A stretch of DNA of 59,421 nucleotides from JAUVIB01 sp964424545 (GCA_964424545.1 CAYRJN010000001.1:1-59421), one strand, 5' to 3'; counted from the first letter of the stretch, positions 43,601 to 52,872 are shown. Numbers and translations are program-made. Notes: a model not told the origin generated them from the letters alone.

Positions 43601-44875
43601 GCTTTGGTTTATAACCCTACGCTTGATATGCCCAAAGAAAATAGGTTTCCCCTGCCACAGGAAGGGATAGAGAGCGCAAACACAATCGAAAAGAGTATGC
43701 GAGAGGCTATGCGGCGTTTTATCGTTAAGCGCGATCGTTTTAAAACCGTGATTGCCGGTTATCCTTGGTTTTTGGATTGGGGCCGTGATACTTTAATTGC
43801 TTTGCGCGGTATGATCAGTGCCGGTTTTTTAACCGAGAGCCGCGATATTATTTTACAATTTGCTTCTTTTGAGGAGAACGGAACCATTCCTAATGTCATC
43901 CGCGGCGGCGATGTTTCCAATCGGGAAACGAGCGACGCGCCGCTATGGCTCTTTATCGCGGTGGAAGATTATATTGCCGCCAAGGGCGATGACAAAATAT
44001 TACGGGAAAAATGCGGAGAACGCAATCTTATGCAGGTTCTTGATTCGATTTTGTCTCATTATAGAGACGGAACGTCCAATGGTATAAAAACGGATGAGGA
44101 GAGCGGACTGGTGTTTAGTCCCGCGCATTATACCTGGATGGATACGAACTATCCTGCCGGCACGCCGCGCGAAGGTTACCCGATTGAAATTCAGGTTTTT
44201 TGGGCTTCGGCGCTGCGCTTTATGAGCCGTTATGCATCTCAATGGAAAGTCCTCTTTGAAAAAGTTACGACGTCCATAGAAAAATATTTTTGGTTGGAGG
44301 ATAAAAACTGTCTTGCGGATTGTCTGCATGCCGGCCCCGGTCAAAAAGCAAGCGATTCCGTTGCGGGAGACGCCATCCGTCCCAATCAGCTTTTTGCCGT
44401 TACATTGGATATTTTGATCGAGAAGGATAAAAAAATTGCCGTAATAAATGCCTGCGAACAGCTGTTGATTCCCGGGGCTATCCGCACCCTTGCCGATGAA
44501 GAAGTTAAAATGCTACTTCCGATTTATCGCGACGGTATGTTGCTTAACGATCCCAAACGGCCCTATTGGGGGCGCTATGAAGGAGATGAAGATACGCGCC
44601 GTAAAGCAGCCTATCACAACGGTACCGCCTGGACTTGGCCGTTCCCTTCCTATTGCGAAGCGCTTTATAAAGTATGCGGCGTGTCTGCACGGGAGCGCGC
44701 GCTTTCCTTGTTGTTATCCGCAAAGACTATTGTGGAAAAAGGGTGTATAGGACAAATTCCGGAGATTTTGGACGGCGATAGTCCGCATCAATTGCGCGGT
44801 TGCGGGGCACAGGCTTGGGGTGTAACGGAATTTTATCGGGTTTATCATATTTTGAGCGGAAAGGATGAATCATGA
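40610..44875 (+). CDS. GH13-GH133 fusion: alpha-amylase-type domain plus amylo-alpha-1,6-glucosidase (glycogen debranching)
   Basis: 1,421 residues, one of the largest genes here. N-terminal beta-sandwich (to about 115), then a GH13 barrel with nucleophile Asp325 (GFRCDAGY), acid/base Glu354 (LLLEGLGG) and Asp413 (AETHDNNR). A long linker/beta region (about 560-1000) is followed by a GH133 amylo-alpha-1,6-glucosidase (alpha/alpha toroid) domain from about 1030 (GYPWFLDWGRDT, NVIRGGDVSNRETSDA, IRPNQLF). The order transferase-like GH13 then GH133 is that of eukaryotic glycogen debranching enzyme. I prefer the GTG at 40610, where the protein begins MKLIQYVYPD; an in-frame TTG at 40562 is possible. 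It opens the glycogen island. Separate activities of the halves are inferred from motifs. Confidence 0.9.
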   Translation: MKLIQYVYPDRRILYCGDTITFELRINAEIKGTAYLRSNINKSLEYYREITDSLENRKEQSGNDWYDIPMKFSGDKRYSLTIALTEPGVFSAKIWFLKEGEHNPLWAEGDNITFKVEAARNVGANMLYSLFVRQFGPNMNKMQSDDKHEQTIRRLDEEGYTVIPPSGTFRSVIQHLDFIIGVLNSRIIQLLPIHPTPTVYGRMGRFGSAFASLDYFSVDAALAEFDKKTTPLGQFIELVDAVHARGARIFMDIPVNHTGWASCLHSQHPDWFVKDKDDGFVSPGAWGIVWSDLSQLDYSNPEVYRYMAEVFLYWLRLGVDGFRCDAGYKLPFEAWEYINAKIRMEYPEAVLLLEGLGGLLEKQEELLKSKGLNWAYSELFQNYDRVQIENYFNYCNRINNEAGLMIHYAETHDNNRLASVTPSYAKMRITLSAMLSYNGSFGITNGVEWLAREKVDVHGASALNWGAATNLVDYIRRLQTLLVSNPLFYHQAKIRFVNKGQDNTLVFLREIAGVKLLVAINLNGDSEAEALWDEKDFSAENLKAYDLLSGVSLVFNKREHLLFTKLSAYQALCLTSDETALKDLERRIVSKKYIHTDEPWQRQYLKAQILKIYREYNNYILPQDFDIESFIDTLSKNPRLFWQKISNKMIPPLTRWRPYRDNKRIVPLPQNDLLLIESSLPFKAEIKKGDTTKESVNGFALNGKYYGIFSRIDDKLTQAQSYRINIVVFEKERANRMSGELLLLPADSQSQFKNSFTRRQITENNVYTIASNDLGGMSQIRASWGYLHSKYDAILAANCHDAYPVDRRVMFTRCRAWLVHNDYSQEINISFLESFTAETDNTAQWQFNLSVGQGKTVNLNIRFEMSPHDNAVRFIFERPAAPSNRQNPLEDDIPVKLILRPDIEDRINHETTKAYLGAENHFPQAVEAGDGRFVFMPDKNRRLKICVENSRFVMQPEWRYMVFYKEENERGLEDHGDLFSPGYFEFYLQGGEKNILTALVYNPTLDMPKENRFPLPQEGIESANTIEKSMREAMRRFIVKRDRFKTVIAGYPWFLDWGRDTLIALRGMISAGFLTESRDIILQFASFEENGTIPNVIRGGDVSNRETSDAPLWLFIAVEDYIAAKGDDKILREKCGERNLMQVLDSILSHYRDGTSNGIKTDEESGLVFSPAHYTWMDTNYPAGTPREGYPIEIQVFWASALRFMSRYASQWKVLFEKVTTSIEKYFWLEDKNCLADCLHAGPGQKASDSVAGDAIRPNQLFAVTLDILIEKDKKIAVINACEQLLIPGAIRTLADEEVKMLLPIYRDGMLLNDPKRPYWGRYEGDEDTRRKAAYHNGTAWTWPFPSYCEALYKVCGVSARERALSLLLSAKTIVEKGCIGQIPEILDGDSPHQLRGCGAQAWGVTEFYRVYHILSGKDES

Positions 44876-44878
44876 ACA

Positions 44879-45586
44879 ATGAAAAAACAAGTTGCCGTTA
44901 TTACAGGCGGCACAAGCGGCATCGGTTTGAGTACGGCCGAAAAATTATTAAATCATGGATATGATGTGACATTAAATGGGCGAAATGAAGAAAAATTACT
45001 GAAAATTTGTCGCAATTTAGGCTGTAAACCCATTGTCGGCGATATTAGTAAAAAAGGCGTTCCGGAAAGAATTCTTGAAGAAAGTTTGTCTCATTTCGGC
45101 CGCTGCGATATATTGATTAATAATGCCGGTATTATGACAGCAGGCGCCATAGAAGAAATTGATTTAGACGAAGTAAGCGATATGATTCGTATAAATATTG
45201 ATGCAACATTTAGGCTTACTTATCTGTTTTTGAGGTATTTCAAAAAACAGAATGCGGGACATGTGGTTAATATCACCAGTATTCTCGGGACAAAAGTGCG
45301 TGAAACGGCCGGCGCGTATGCCGGAACGAAATTTGCCGTTGAGGCATTGTCGGAAGCGCTGCGCATGGAATTGGCAAAAACAAATATAAAGATTACGTGC
45401 GTTGAACCCGGTCTGGTTAAAACCGAGCTGCATCGTCATTGGGATGTACATCCGATGCACTCTCTTGGTATTCACGATCCCTTGACGGCAGACGATATAG
45501 CCGAAACAATCTTATGGACGCTACAACAAAATGCCCACGTGCGTATTCCGAAAGTGCTTGTATTGCCAAAAGGACATGCAATTTAG
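44879..45586 (+). CDS. Short-chain dehydrogenase/reductase
   Basis: 235 residues. Classical SDR with TGGTSGIGLSTA, NNAGIMTAGA, NITSILG and YAGTKFA (Tyr and Lys of the catalytic set). It starts 3 bp after the debranching enzyme stop, so it is co-transcribed with it although no link to glycogen is obvious. It is only distantly like the SDR at 39178-39969. Substrate unknown. Confidence 0.9.
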   Translation: MKKQVAVITGGTSGIGLSTAEKLLNHGYDVTLNGRNEEKLLKICRNLGCKPIVGDISKKGVPERILEESLSHFGRCDILINNAGIMTAGAIEEIDLDEVSDMIRINIDATFRLTYLFLRYFKKQNAGHVVNITSILGTKVRETAGAYAGTKFAVEALSEALRMELAKTNIKITCVEPGLVKTELHRHWDVHPMHSLGIHDPLTADDIAETILWTLQQNAHVRIPKVLVLPKGHAI

Positions 45587-45636
45587 CGACTAAAGGAAAA
45601 GTTAGGTTTTACTCTTGCAAACGATGAAATTAAGAA

Positions 45637-45913
45637 CATAGCTTTGCAAAGTGATTAATAAAAAAGTGCGGGTAGAATCGTCAAAGTGTCATTCTCCGAT
45701 GAATCGGATAATCTGAATTCTGAATGAGAGGATAAAATTCGCGTTTAAAACATGCGGGAATAACAATGGGGGGGCGCACCTGTTGGAATAATTGTATGAT
45801 ATATTATTTTTTCAATGCTGATTTAATCGGACAATCTGAAATAGAGCTGATACAAAAAAGATGAAGTTTAAAATGATATTAAAAATGACCGAAATATGTT
45901 ATTTTTTGAAATT
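45637..45913. repeat. Intergenic repeat family, copy C (diverged)
   Basis: Shares its ends with copies A and B: CATAGCTTTGCAAAGTGATTAATAA at the left and GAAATATGTTATTTTTTGAAATT (45891-45913) at the right, while the middle has diverged. The rest of the 545-bp gap (to 46131) is AT-rich and shows nothing else except an isolated TATAAT at 46010-46015. Confidence 0.6.
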
Positions 45914-46131
45914 CTTATACGATTAATTTGCAACGTCATATTCTTGATTCAGCATTTTCCAGAGCACTATTTTACCGTTTTAACCTCTTATATTTGTTAA
46001 TAGATGCAGTATAATGTTAGTTTTTTCTTTTATATTGATAATTTATTTGGAAAAACAGAAATTTTTTATGATCTTTGGCGTTCTAAGCAGTAAGGATAAA
46101 ATCATTCAACAATGAAGAGAGGGAATATAAA

Positions 46132-46419
46132 ATGGCAAAAAAAACGTCAAGTGCAAATAAAGGGAAAAAAAGGGTAACGTTTACCCTTGAAGCGGATTCC
46201 GGGAAAAAGATTTCCATAGCCGGCAGCTTTAATAATTGGGAAGAAGGCAAGAAGGTTTTGAAAGAAAAAGACGGCGTTTATAAGGTTACGATGTTGCTTG
46301 CGCCGGGTACCTATGAATATAAATTTTGTGTCGACGGCGAATGGATGGTTGATCCCAATAACCCCGATTTTGAAGCGAATGATCTCGGCACTTTGAACAG
46401 CGTGCTTCATGTAAAATAA
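46132..46419 (+). CDS. Free-standing CBM48 glycogen-binding protein (AMPK-beta-like)
   Basis: 95 residues: a Lys-rich start and then a single CBM48/isoamylase N-terminal domain (RVTFTLEADSGKKISIAGSFNNW, then KVTMLLAPGTYEYKFCVDGEW and DPNNPDFE). The carbohydrate-contacting residues of AMPK-beta-type modules (GSFNNW, YKF, DGEW, DP-N) are all recognisable. There is no catalytic domain, so it probably tethers a partner to glycogen. GAGAGGG lies upstream of the ATG. It stands inside the glycogen island just before the phosphorylase and has its own terminator. Confidence 0.9.
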   Translation: MAKKTSSANKGKKRVTFTLEADSGKKISIAGSFNNWEEGKKVLKEKDGVYKVTMLLAPGTYEYKFCVDGEWMVDPNNPDFEANDLGTLNSVLHVK

Positions 46420-46474
46420 AACGGTTTGCGGCAACGCTTCGTCCTTTTATAAGGAAAATTTTTTGTGAATTATT

Positions 46475-46523
46475 AAAATGGATTTTCTTATGTCTTCGGC
46501 AAAAAGAAAATCCATTTTATTTT
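46475..46523 (+). terminator. Rho-independent terminator after the CBM48 gene
   Basis: A perfect 15-bp stem, AAAATGGATTTTCTT (46475-46489) with AAGAAAATCCATTTT (46504-46518), 14-nt loop, then ATTTTT. It separates the CBM48 gene from glgP. Confidence 0.85.
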
Positions 46524-46652
46524 TAATTAATCTTTTGTAATTTGTTTTTATTTAGTATTTTACCATGCAGAAATAAGAGTGTGAATTTGACTTTGTAACA
46601 TACGGTGAATTCAAAATCAGTTAATACGTTTATGATTTACGGAGATATATAT

Positions 46653-49190
46653 ATGAGAAGTTTACAGCTTTTTAACGTAGCGCCAAAAATACCTAAGGAA
46701 TTAATCTTTTTAGAACAACTTTCGTATAGCATGTGGTGGTCGTGGCAGCCCAACGCGCTCGATTTATTTGCGCGTATTGATCCTATTTTATGGCGCAAAA
46801 GCGGTAATAATGCCCGCCGTCTGCTCAATATGGTGCCGCAGGAGCGTCTCGAAGAACTTTCAAAAAACAAAGAATATCTTAGACAGCTAAAGCGCGTTAA
46901 AGCGGATTTTGAAAACAAGGTGCTTAATTCGGCCGAAAAAAAGGACGAAGAGGTTATTGCCTATTTTTCCATGGAATACGGCATTCATCAAAGTATAAAT
47001 CTCTATTCCGGCGGTCTCGGTATCCTCTCCGGCGATCATTTAAAAGCGGCATCTGATTTGAAATTACCGATTGTGGGCGTTGGGTTGCTTTATAATCAAG
47101 GTTATTTTACACAGTTTTTCGATCATAACGGCTGGCAGCGGGAACGTTATCCCGAGAATGAGATCAATAATATGCCTCTTGTTAGGGCAATGAATAAAGA
47201 TGGCAGCGAATTATTCGTCAAAGTGCGTCTGCTCGATCGCGAAATCATTGCTTCCGTTTGGAAATTGGAAGTGGGCAATGTGGAACTTTATTTGTTAGAT
47301 ACGGAACTTCCGCAAAATCCGACGGAATTCAGGGAAATTACAAGCAGGCTTTACGGCGGTGATCGCAAAATGAGATTGGAGCAGGAGCTGCTTCTTGGAA
47401 TCGGAGGTTATCGCGCTCTTGTTCAGCTGGGATATGAACCGGCTGTCTGCCATATGAACGAAGGACATGCCGCATTCTTATCTCTGGCGCGTATACCGCA
47501 TATTATGGAAAAATATAAGCTCGATTCGGAGGCGGCCTTGGAAATTGTTTGGAGAACCAACGTTTTTACGACACATACGCCCGTGCCGGCCGGTAATGAA
47601 GCCTTCGATATTAAGTTGTTGAAACCTTATCTCGAGGCCTTGCAGGATGACATTAAACTGGATACCGAAAGAATAATACAATGGGGCCTGCCGCCGGAAA
47701 ATAAAGATATAAAAGAAATGTCCATGACTGTTTTGGGTTTCCGTATGTCTAATTATTGCAACGGCGTAAGTAAATTACACGGCGAAGTTTCGCGCCGGAT
47801 GTGGCAGCATATTTGGCCAGGACGCGCATTGGAAGAAATCCCCATGTCTCACATTACTAACGGAGTGCATATCGCCACCTGGCTGGCGCGTCGTAAAAGG
47901 ATTTTATACGACCGTTTTATGGATTTCGGCTGGCTGGAAAGCTTAAATAAAAAACGTCTGCGCGAAGCTATTGAAAATATTCCCAATGAAGAATTGTGGA
48001 TGGCGCACGAAATGTGCCGTCATACTTTAATAAAACATTCCAGAGATAATATAAAAAAGCAGGCGGGCAACAGCGCTTTTTCCCATTCGCATCTGCATGA
48101 TGTTAAATTGCTTGATCCCAATGTGTTAACGGTCGGTTTTGCCCGTCGTTTTGCTACTTATAAACGCGGAGCGCTCTTGTTGCGCAATCCCGAACGTTTT
48201 GAGGCATTGCTTACCAATCCGGAGCGTCCCGTGCAGTTTATCTTCGCCGGTAAAGCCCATCCCGCCGACGACGAAGGGAAGAAGATCATACAACAGTTAA
48301 TTCAATTTTCACGCAAACCGGAAGTTTGGGGAAAAATCATCTTTCTCGAAGGGTATGATACCTCTTTAGCGCAGGATTTGGTGCAAGGCGCAGATATTTG
48401 GTTAAATACGCCGCGTCGTCCGATGGAGGCCAGCGGAACTTCGGGAATGAAAGCCGCGGCTAACGGCGTAATCAATTGCAGTATTCTCGATGGCTGGTGG
48501 GCGGAGGCCTACACGCCGGAAAGAGGTTGGGCAATCGCCACCAACGAAAATTACGACAATGCCGAGGATGGCGACGAATATGAAGCCAATGCGCTTTTTA
48601 ATTTATTGGAGAATGAAATTATTCCCTGTTTTTATGATCGTCCCGAAGGCACTTTTCCCGTACGCTGGATTCAGAAAATGAAAGAATCGATTATCATGGC
48701 TTTGGATACTTTTTCTACTTTACGCATGGTAAACGAATATAATGAAAAGTTTTATCAACCGGCTAAACAAACTTTTGACGAATTACTGGAAAATGATTTT
48801 GAGCAGGCCAGAAAATTGGTTCAGCAGAAAAAACGATTGGTCGACAATTTTGATAAAGTTCATATTGACGCGCCCGTTGTTGAAGGAGATTTGAATAATA
48901 TTCATGTGGGGGATATATTTGAGGTGACAACCAAGGCTTATTTGAACGGACTAAGGCCGGATGAAGTGGATGTTCAAGTCTATTATGGTCAGGTGGACAG
49001 TCGTAATAAAGTGCACAACGGAAGTACGGATAATATGGAAATGGCCGAAGACCTCGGGGGAGGCGGTTATTTGTATAAATATAAATTAAAATGCGATACG
49101 ACCGGTCGTTTCGGATTGACATGTCGAATCACGCCGCACGGAATAGCCTGGAAAAACAGTAAACCCGGATTTATTTGCTGGTCCGATTAA
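46653..49190 (+). CDS. glgP: Alpha-glucan phosphorylase
   Basis: 845 residues of the TIGR02094-type glycogen/maltodextrin phosphorylase group (GT35). It releases glucose-1-phosphate from alpha-1,4-glucans. The PLP site is intact: Lys600 in ASGTSGMKAAANGV. Glucan-site signatures such as EYGIHQSINLYSGGLG and THTPVPAGNE are also present. The start is the ATG at 46653, with GGAG about 10 bp upstream and the expected N terminus MRSLQLFNVAPKIP; an upstream in-frame GTG adds 16 residues. It lies 62 bp before glgA and is likely one operon with glgA and glgB. Confidence 0.94.
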   Translation: MRSLQLFNVAPKIPKELIFLEQLSYSMWWSWQPNALDLFARIDPILWRKSGNNARRLLNMVPQERLEELSKNKEYLRQLKRVKADFENKVLNSAEKKDEEVIAYFSMEYGIHQSINLYSGGLGILSGDHLKAASDLKLPIVGVGLLYNQGYFTQFFDHNGWQRERYPENEINNMPLVRAMNKDGSELFVKVRLLDREIIASVWKLEVGNVELYLLDTELPQNPTEFREITSRLYGGDRKMRLEQELLLGIGGYRALVQLGYEPAVCHMNEGHAAFLSLARIPHIMEKYKLDSEAALEIVWRTNVFTTHTPVPAGNEAFDIKLLKPYLEALQDDIKLDTERIIQWGLPPENKDIKEMSMTVLGFRMSNYCNGVSKLHGEVSRRMWQHIWPGRALEEIPMSHITNGVHIATWLARRKRILYDRFMDFGWLESLNKKRLREAIENIPNEELWMAHEMCRHTLIKHSRDNIKKQAGNSAFSHSHLHDVKLLDPNVLTVGFARRFATYKRGALLLRNPERFEALLTNPERPVQFIFAGKAHPADDEGKKIIQQLIQFSRKPEVWGKIIFLEGYDTSLAQDLVQGADIWLNTPRRPMEASGTSGMKAAANGVINCSILDGWWAEAYTPERGWAIATNENYDNAEDGDEYEANALFNLLENEIIPCFYDRPEGTFPVRWIQKMKESIIMALDTFSTLRMVNEYNEKFYQPAKQTFDELLENDFEQARKLVQQKKRLVDNFDKVHIDAPVVEGDLNNIHVGDIFEVTTKAYLNGLRPDEVDVQVYYGQVDSRNKVHNGSTDNMEMAEDLGGGGYLYKYKLKCDTTGRFGLTCRITPHGIAWKNSKPGFICWSD

Positions 49191-49251
49191 CGTCCGTTAA
49201 TTTAATAAATGCGGGGGAACAGAGCCGTTAAACTCATCGGGAGGATTTGAG

Positions 49252-50775
49252 ATGAATAAAGCATCTTCGGTAAAAAAACGGGATGTAAGGATATTAATTG
49301 TAACTCCTGAAATTACATACCTTCCGCAGGGAATGGGTAATATGTCTAACGTGTTGCGGGCAAAGGCCGGCGGTATGGCCGACGTATCGGCGTCGCTTGT
49401 ATCGGCTCTCTATAAACAAGGAGCGGATGTACACGTAGCATTACCTCATTATCGCAGAATGTTTAATATCGACGTCGGTCGTATGATCGACAGCGAATTA
49501 AGACTTTATATGACGCATCTTTCCAATAAACGCGTCCACCTTGCTGAAGATCGCGCCTTTTATTATCGTGATTCGGTTTATAGTAATTATGAAGAAGACA
49601 GCTTAAAATTTGCGCTGGCTTTTCAACGCGAAGTTATTAATAATATCATCCCTAAAGTAGAACCGGATATAATCCATTGTAATGATTGGATGACGGGTTT
49701 AATCCCCGCTTTTGCCCGCCGTCTCGGCATACCGAGTCTGTTTACGGTTCATAATATTCATACCCATAAATTAACGTTAGATTTCATTGAAGATCGCGGC
49801 ATAGATGCTGCGGAATTCTGGAATTACCTTTATTACGAACGTCCGCCTTATAATTACGAGGAGAGTAGAGGTACCAATCGCGTGGATTTGTTGACCAGCG
49901 GTATTTTTGCCTCCCATTATATCAATACGGTCAGCCCCACGTTTCTTAATGAGGTCGTGGAAGGACGGCATACTTTTATCCCCGATTATATCCGAGCTGA
50001 AATGAGCGCAAAAAAAAATGCTAACTGCGCAGCGGGAATCCTTAATGCCCCTGACGAAGGCCTTGATCCCGAAAAAGATCACCATATTTTATTTAATTAT
50101 AACGTCGATAATTTTGCCGAAAATAAAAAGAAGAATAAAACGGCCTTTCAACTGCGCACCGGATTGAAACAGGATGTGGAAGCGCCCATTTTCTTTTGGC
50201 CGTCGAGGTTGGATCCGGTACAAAAAGGATGTCAGCTTCTCGCCGATATTATGTACCGTGTGGTTTCCAAATATTGGGATGAAAATTTGCAGATTGCTAT
50301 TGTAGCGAACGGCAGTTATCAAAGCTCGTTTCAAGAAATCGTTCGTTTCCACGGCTTTTATGAGCGGGTTTGCGTAGTTGATTTTGATGAAATACTTTCT
50401 CACCAGGGCTATGCCGCATCGGATTTTATGTTGATGCCCTCTCTTTTTGAACCGTGCGGATTGCCGCAGATGGTGTCACAAAAATACGGCTCGCTGCCTA
50501 TTGTGCATGATACGGGCGGGCTGCATGATACGGTGGAACATCTTGATCTTGAAAATGAAAAAGGCAACGGTTTTATTTTTAAAGATTACGATTCCAATGC
50601 CCTCTTTTGGGGTATAGACGAGGCTATGAAGTTTTATAAGATGCCTGAAGAGGTGAAAAACCGACAGATCGGCAGAATTATGAAAGAAGCCAAAGCACGA
50701 TTTAATCATGATGTTACGGCGCAGCATTATATTGATATTTACGAAAGCATGTTAAAACGGCCTTTGGTTTACTAA
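49252..50775 (+). CDS. glgA: Glycogen synthase, GT5 family
   Basis: 507 residues. GT5 starch/glycogen synthase: N-terminal nucleotide-sugar loop KAGGMADVSASL (Lys38), INDHCNDW-type segment HCNDWMTGLIPAF, FTVHNIHTH, and the C-terminal domain with PSLFEPCGLPQM and DTGGLHDTVEH. About 15 extra residues separate the first strand (VTPEI) from the KxGG loop compared with E. coli GlgA. It adds glucose from ADP-glucose (or UDP-glucose) to the glucan; which donor is used is open, since no pyrophosphorylase gene is in the window. GGGAGG lies upstream of the ATG. Confidence 0.92.
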   Translation: MNKASSVKKRDVRILIVTPEITYLPQGMGNMSNVLRAKAGGMADVSASLVSALYKQGADVHVALPHYRRMFNIDVGRMIDSELRLYMTHLSNKRVHLAEDRAFYYRDSVYSNYEEDSLKFALAFQREVINNIIPKVEPDIIHCNDWMTGLIPAFARRLGIPSLFTVHNIHTHKLTLDFIEDRGIDAAEFWNYLYYERPPYNYEESRGTNRVDLLTSGIFASHYINTVSPTFLNEVVEGRHTFIPDYIRAEMSAKKNANCAAGILNAPDEGLDPEKDHHILFNYNVDNFAENKKKNKTAFQLRTGLKQDVEAPIFFWPSRLDPVQKGCQLLADIMYRVVSKYWDENLQIAIVANGSYQSSFQEIVRFHGFYERVCVVDFDEILSHQGYAASDFMLMPSLFEPCGLPQMVSQKYGSLPIVHDTGGLHDTVEHLDLENEKGNGFIFKDYDSNALFWGIDEAMKFYKMPEEVKNRQIGRIMKEAKARFNHDVTAQHYIDIYESMLKRPLVY

Positions 50776-50825
50776 TACGAGAAGTTTAGCTCCGGTTGGT
50801 CCCGATAAAATGCATTAAGGTTTAT

Positions 50826-52841
50826 ATGAAAAAACGAAGAATAATTCTTAATAAAACCCGTCCCTTGTTGGATGACCCTTGGCTTGCGCCTTATAAAGCT
50901 CATATCGAATACAGGGCAAAGAATATTATCGAGGCGGAAAAGCGTTTAACCGGCGATATAATAAGTCTGGCGGATTTTGCGTCGGGACACGAATATTACG
51001 GCTTGCATTATAAAAAGGGACAATGGGTTTTTAGGGAGTGGGCGCCTAACGCTTCGGCCGTATTTATGGTGGGTGATTTTTCTTTATGGCAGGAAGTAGC
51101 GGAGTTTCAACTGCAAAGGATTAATGAAAAAGGCGATTGGGAAATTAATCTTCCCCATGATGTCATAGCGCATGGACAGTATTATCGTTTGCGCGTTCAT
51201 TGGCAGGGCGGCCGCGGCGACCGCATCCCTTCCTACGCTCGTTTTGTAGTGCAAGACTCGCAATCCCTCGTTTTTAGCGCCCAAGTTTGGCATCCCGATA
51301 ATCCGTACCGTTTCAAAAACACTGCTCCAAAATCGGATGAGCCGCTTCTGATCTATGAAACCCATGTGGGTATGGCCGGCGAAGAAGAACGCATAACATC
51401 CTTCAACGAATTTAAAAATTTTATTTTACCCAAAATTGTCCGGTCTGGATACAATACTATTCAGTTAATGGCTGTGATGAGCCACCCCTATTACGGTTCA
51501 TTCGGTTATCATGTGGCTAATTTTTTTTCCATCGCTTCTCGTTTCGGCACGCCCGACGAATTTAAAGCGCTTGTTGATGAAGCGCATGCGCTCGGTTTAC
51601 GCGTTATTATGGATTTGGTGCATTCCCACGCCGTCAAAAACGAAGTGGAAGGGATAGCGAAATTTGACGGCACGGTTTATCAATATTTCCATGACGGAGA
51701 ACGTGGACAGCATGTGGCTTGGGATTCACTCTGCTTTAATTATGCCAAACCGGAAGCGTTACATTTTCTTTTATCCAATTGCCGATTCTGGATTGATGAA
51801 TATCATGTGGACGGATTTCGTTTTGACGGCGTTACCAGCATGCTGTATAAACATCACGGATTGAATTATACATTTACATCATACGGCGATTATTTTAACG
51901 ATCGGATTGACGAAGACGCCTATACCTATTTGGCTTTGGCTAATAAAGTCATTCATGCCGTTAAAATGCAAGCTGTGACGATAGCGGAAGATGTCAGCGG
52001 TATGCCGGGATTGGGAGCGCCGACAGAAGACGGCGGCTGCGGTTTCGATTATCGTCTGGCCATGGGCGTAACCGATTACTGGTTTAAATTATTCGATAAA
52101 CCCGATGAGGAATGGCCCATAAATACACTATGGCATGAATTGACTAACCGCCGTCTCGACGAACAGGCCGTTAGCTATCTTGAATGTCATGACCAGGCAA
52201 TCGTAGGAGGACAAACGGCCATTTTTCGTATGATCGGCGAAGCGATGTATTATGCCATGTCGCTAAATTCAAATAATCTAATCGTAGAGCGAGGCGTGGC
52301 CTTACATAAAATGGCTCGGCTTGCCACGATCGCTACGGCGGCAAACGGCTATCTTAATTTTATGGGCAATGAATTCGGGCATCCCGAGTGGGTTGATTTT
52401 CCGAGGGAAGGCAATAATTGGTCTTATAAGTACGCCCGTCGTCAATGGTCATTATCGGAACGCAAGGATTTATATTATTTTTATTTGAATATGTTTGATC
52501 GCGCTATGATTCGCCTCGTTAAAGATAACAGACTTTATGACGCGCTACCCAATAAGCTGGTAGTTAACGATAACGATAAAATAATGGCTTTTGAGCGTAA
52601 CGGGTTATTTTTCTTTTTTAATTTTAATCCGACTGTTTCGTTCACCGATTATGGCATCGAGGTTTTGCCGGGAGAATATTACCTTGTTTTAAACAGCGAT
52701 TCTCCCGAGTTTGCCGGACATGACCGGATTGATGAAAATATTCCTTATATTACAATTCCTCATAAAGAAAATAATACCGTTCGAAATTTCCTTAAACTGT
52801 ACATACCCGCACGAACGGCTCTTGTATTAAAACGAAAATGA
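50826..52841 (+). CDS. glgB: 1,4-alpha-glucan branching enzyme, eukaryote-like GH13_8 type
   Basis: 671 residues. CBM48-like domain (about 60-160, FREWAPNASAVFMVGDFSLW), then the GH13 barrel with nucleophile Asp334 (GFRFDGVTS), acid/base Glu388 (TIAEDVSG) and Asp456 (ECHDQAIVG), and a C-terminal beta domain. The N terminus DDPWLAPY and the segment SMLYKHHG are typical of the eukaryotic/GH13_8 branching enzymes, not of E. coli GlgB. I start at the ATG at 50826 (AAGG upstream). It makes the alpha-1,6 branches that the debranching fusion removes, and closes the glycogen island. Confidence 0.94.
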   Translation: MKKRRIILNKTRPLLDDPWLAPYKAHIEYRAKNIIEAEKRLTGDIISLADFASGHEYYGLHYKKGQWVFREWAPNASAVFMVGDFSLWQEVAEFQLQRINEKGDWEINLPHDVIAHGQYYRLRVHWQGGRGDRIPSYARFVVQDSQSLVFSAQVWHPDNPYRFKNTAPKSDEPLLIYETHVGMAGEEERITSFNEFKNFILPKIVRSGYNTIQLMAVMSHPYYGSFGYHVANFFSIASRFGTPDEFKALVDEAHALGLRVIMDLVHSHAVKNEVEGIAKFDGTVYQYFHDGERGQHVAWDSLCFNYAKPEALHFLLSNCRFWIDEYHVDGFRFDGVTSMLYKHHGLNYTFTSYGDYFNDRIDEDAYTYLALANKVIHAVKMQAVTIAEDVSGMPGLGAPTEDGGCGFDYRLAMGVTDYWFKLFDKPDEEWPINTLWHELTNRRLDEQAVSYLECHDQAIVGGQTAIFRMIGEAMYYAMSLNSNNLIVERGVALHKMARLATIATAANGYLNFMGNEFGHPEWVDFPREGNNWSYKYARRQWSLSERKDLYYFYLNMFDRAMIRLVKDNRLYDALPNKLVVNDNDKIMAFERNGLFFFFNFNPTVSFTDYGIEVLPGEYYLVLNSDSPEFAGHDRIDENIPYITIPHKENNTVRNFLKLYIPARTALVLKRK

Positions 52842-52872
52842 TAATGTTTTAACGAGACCGCAATACCGCGTC

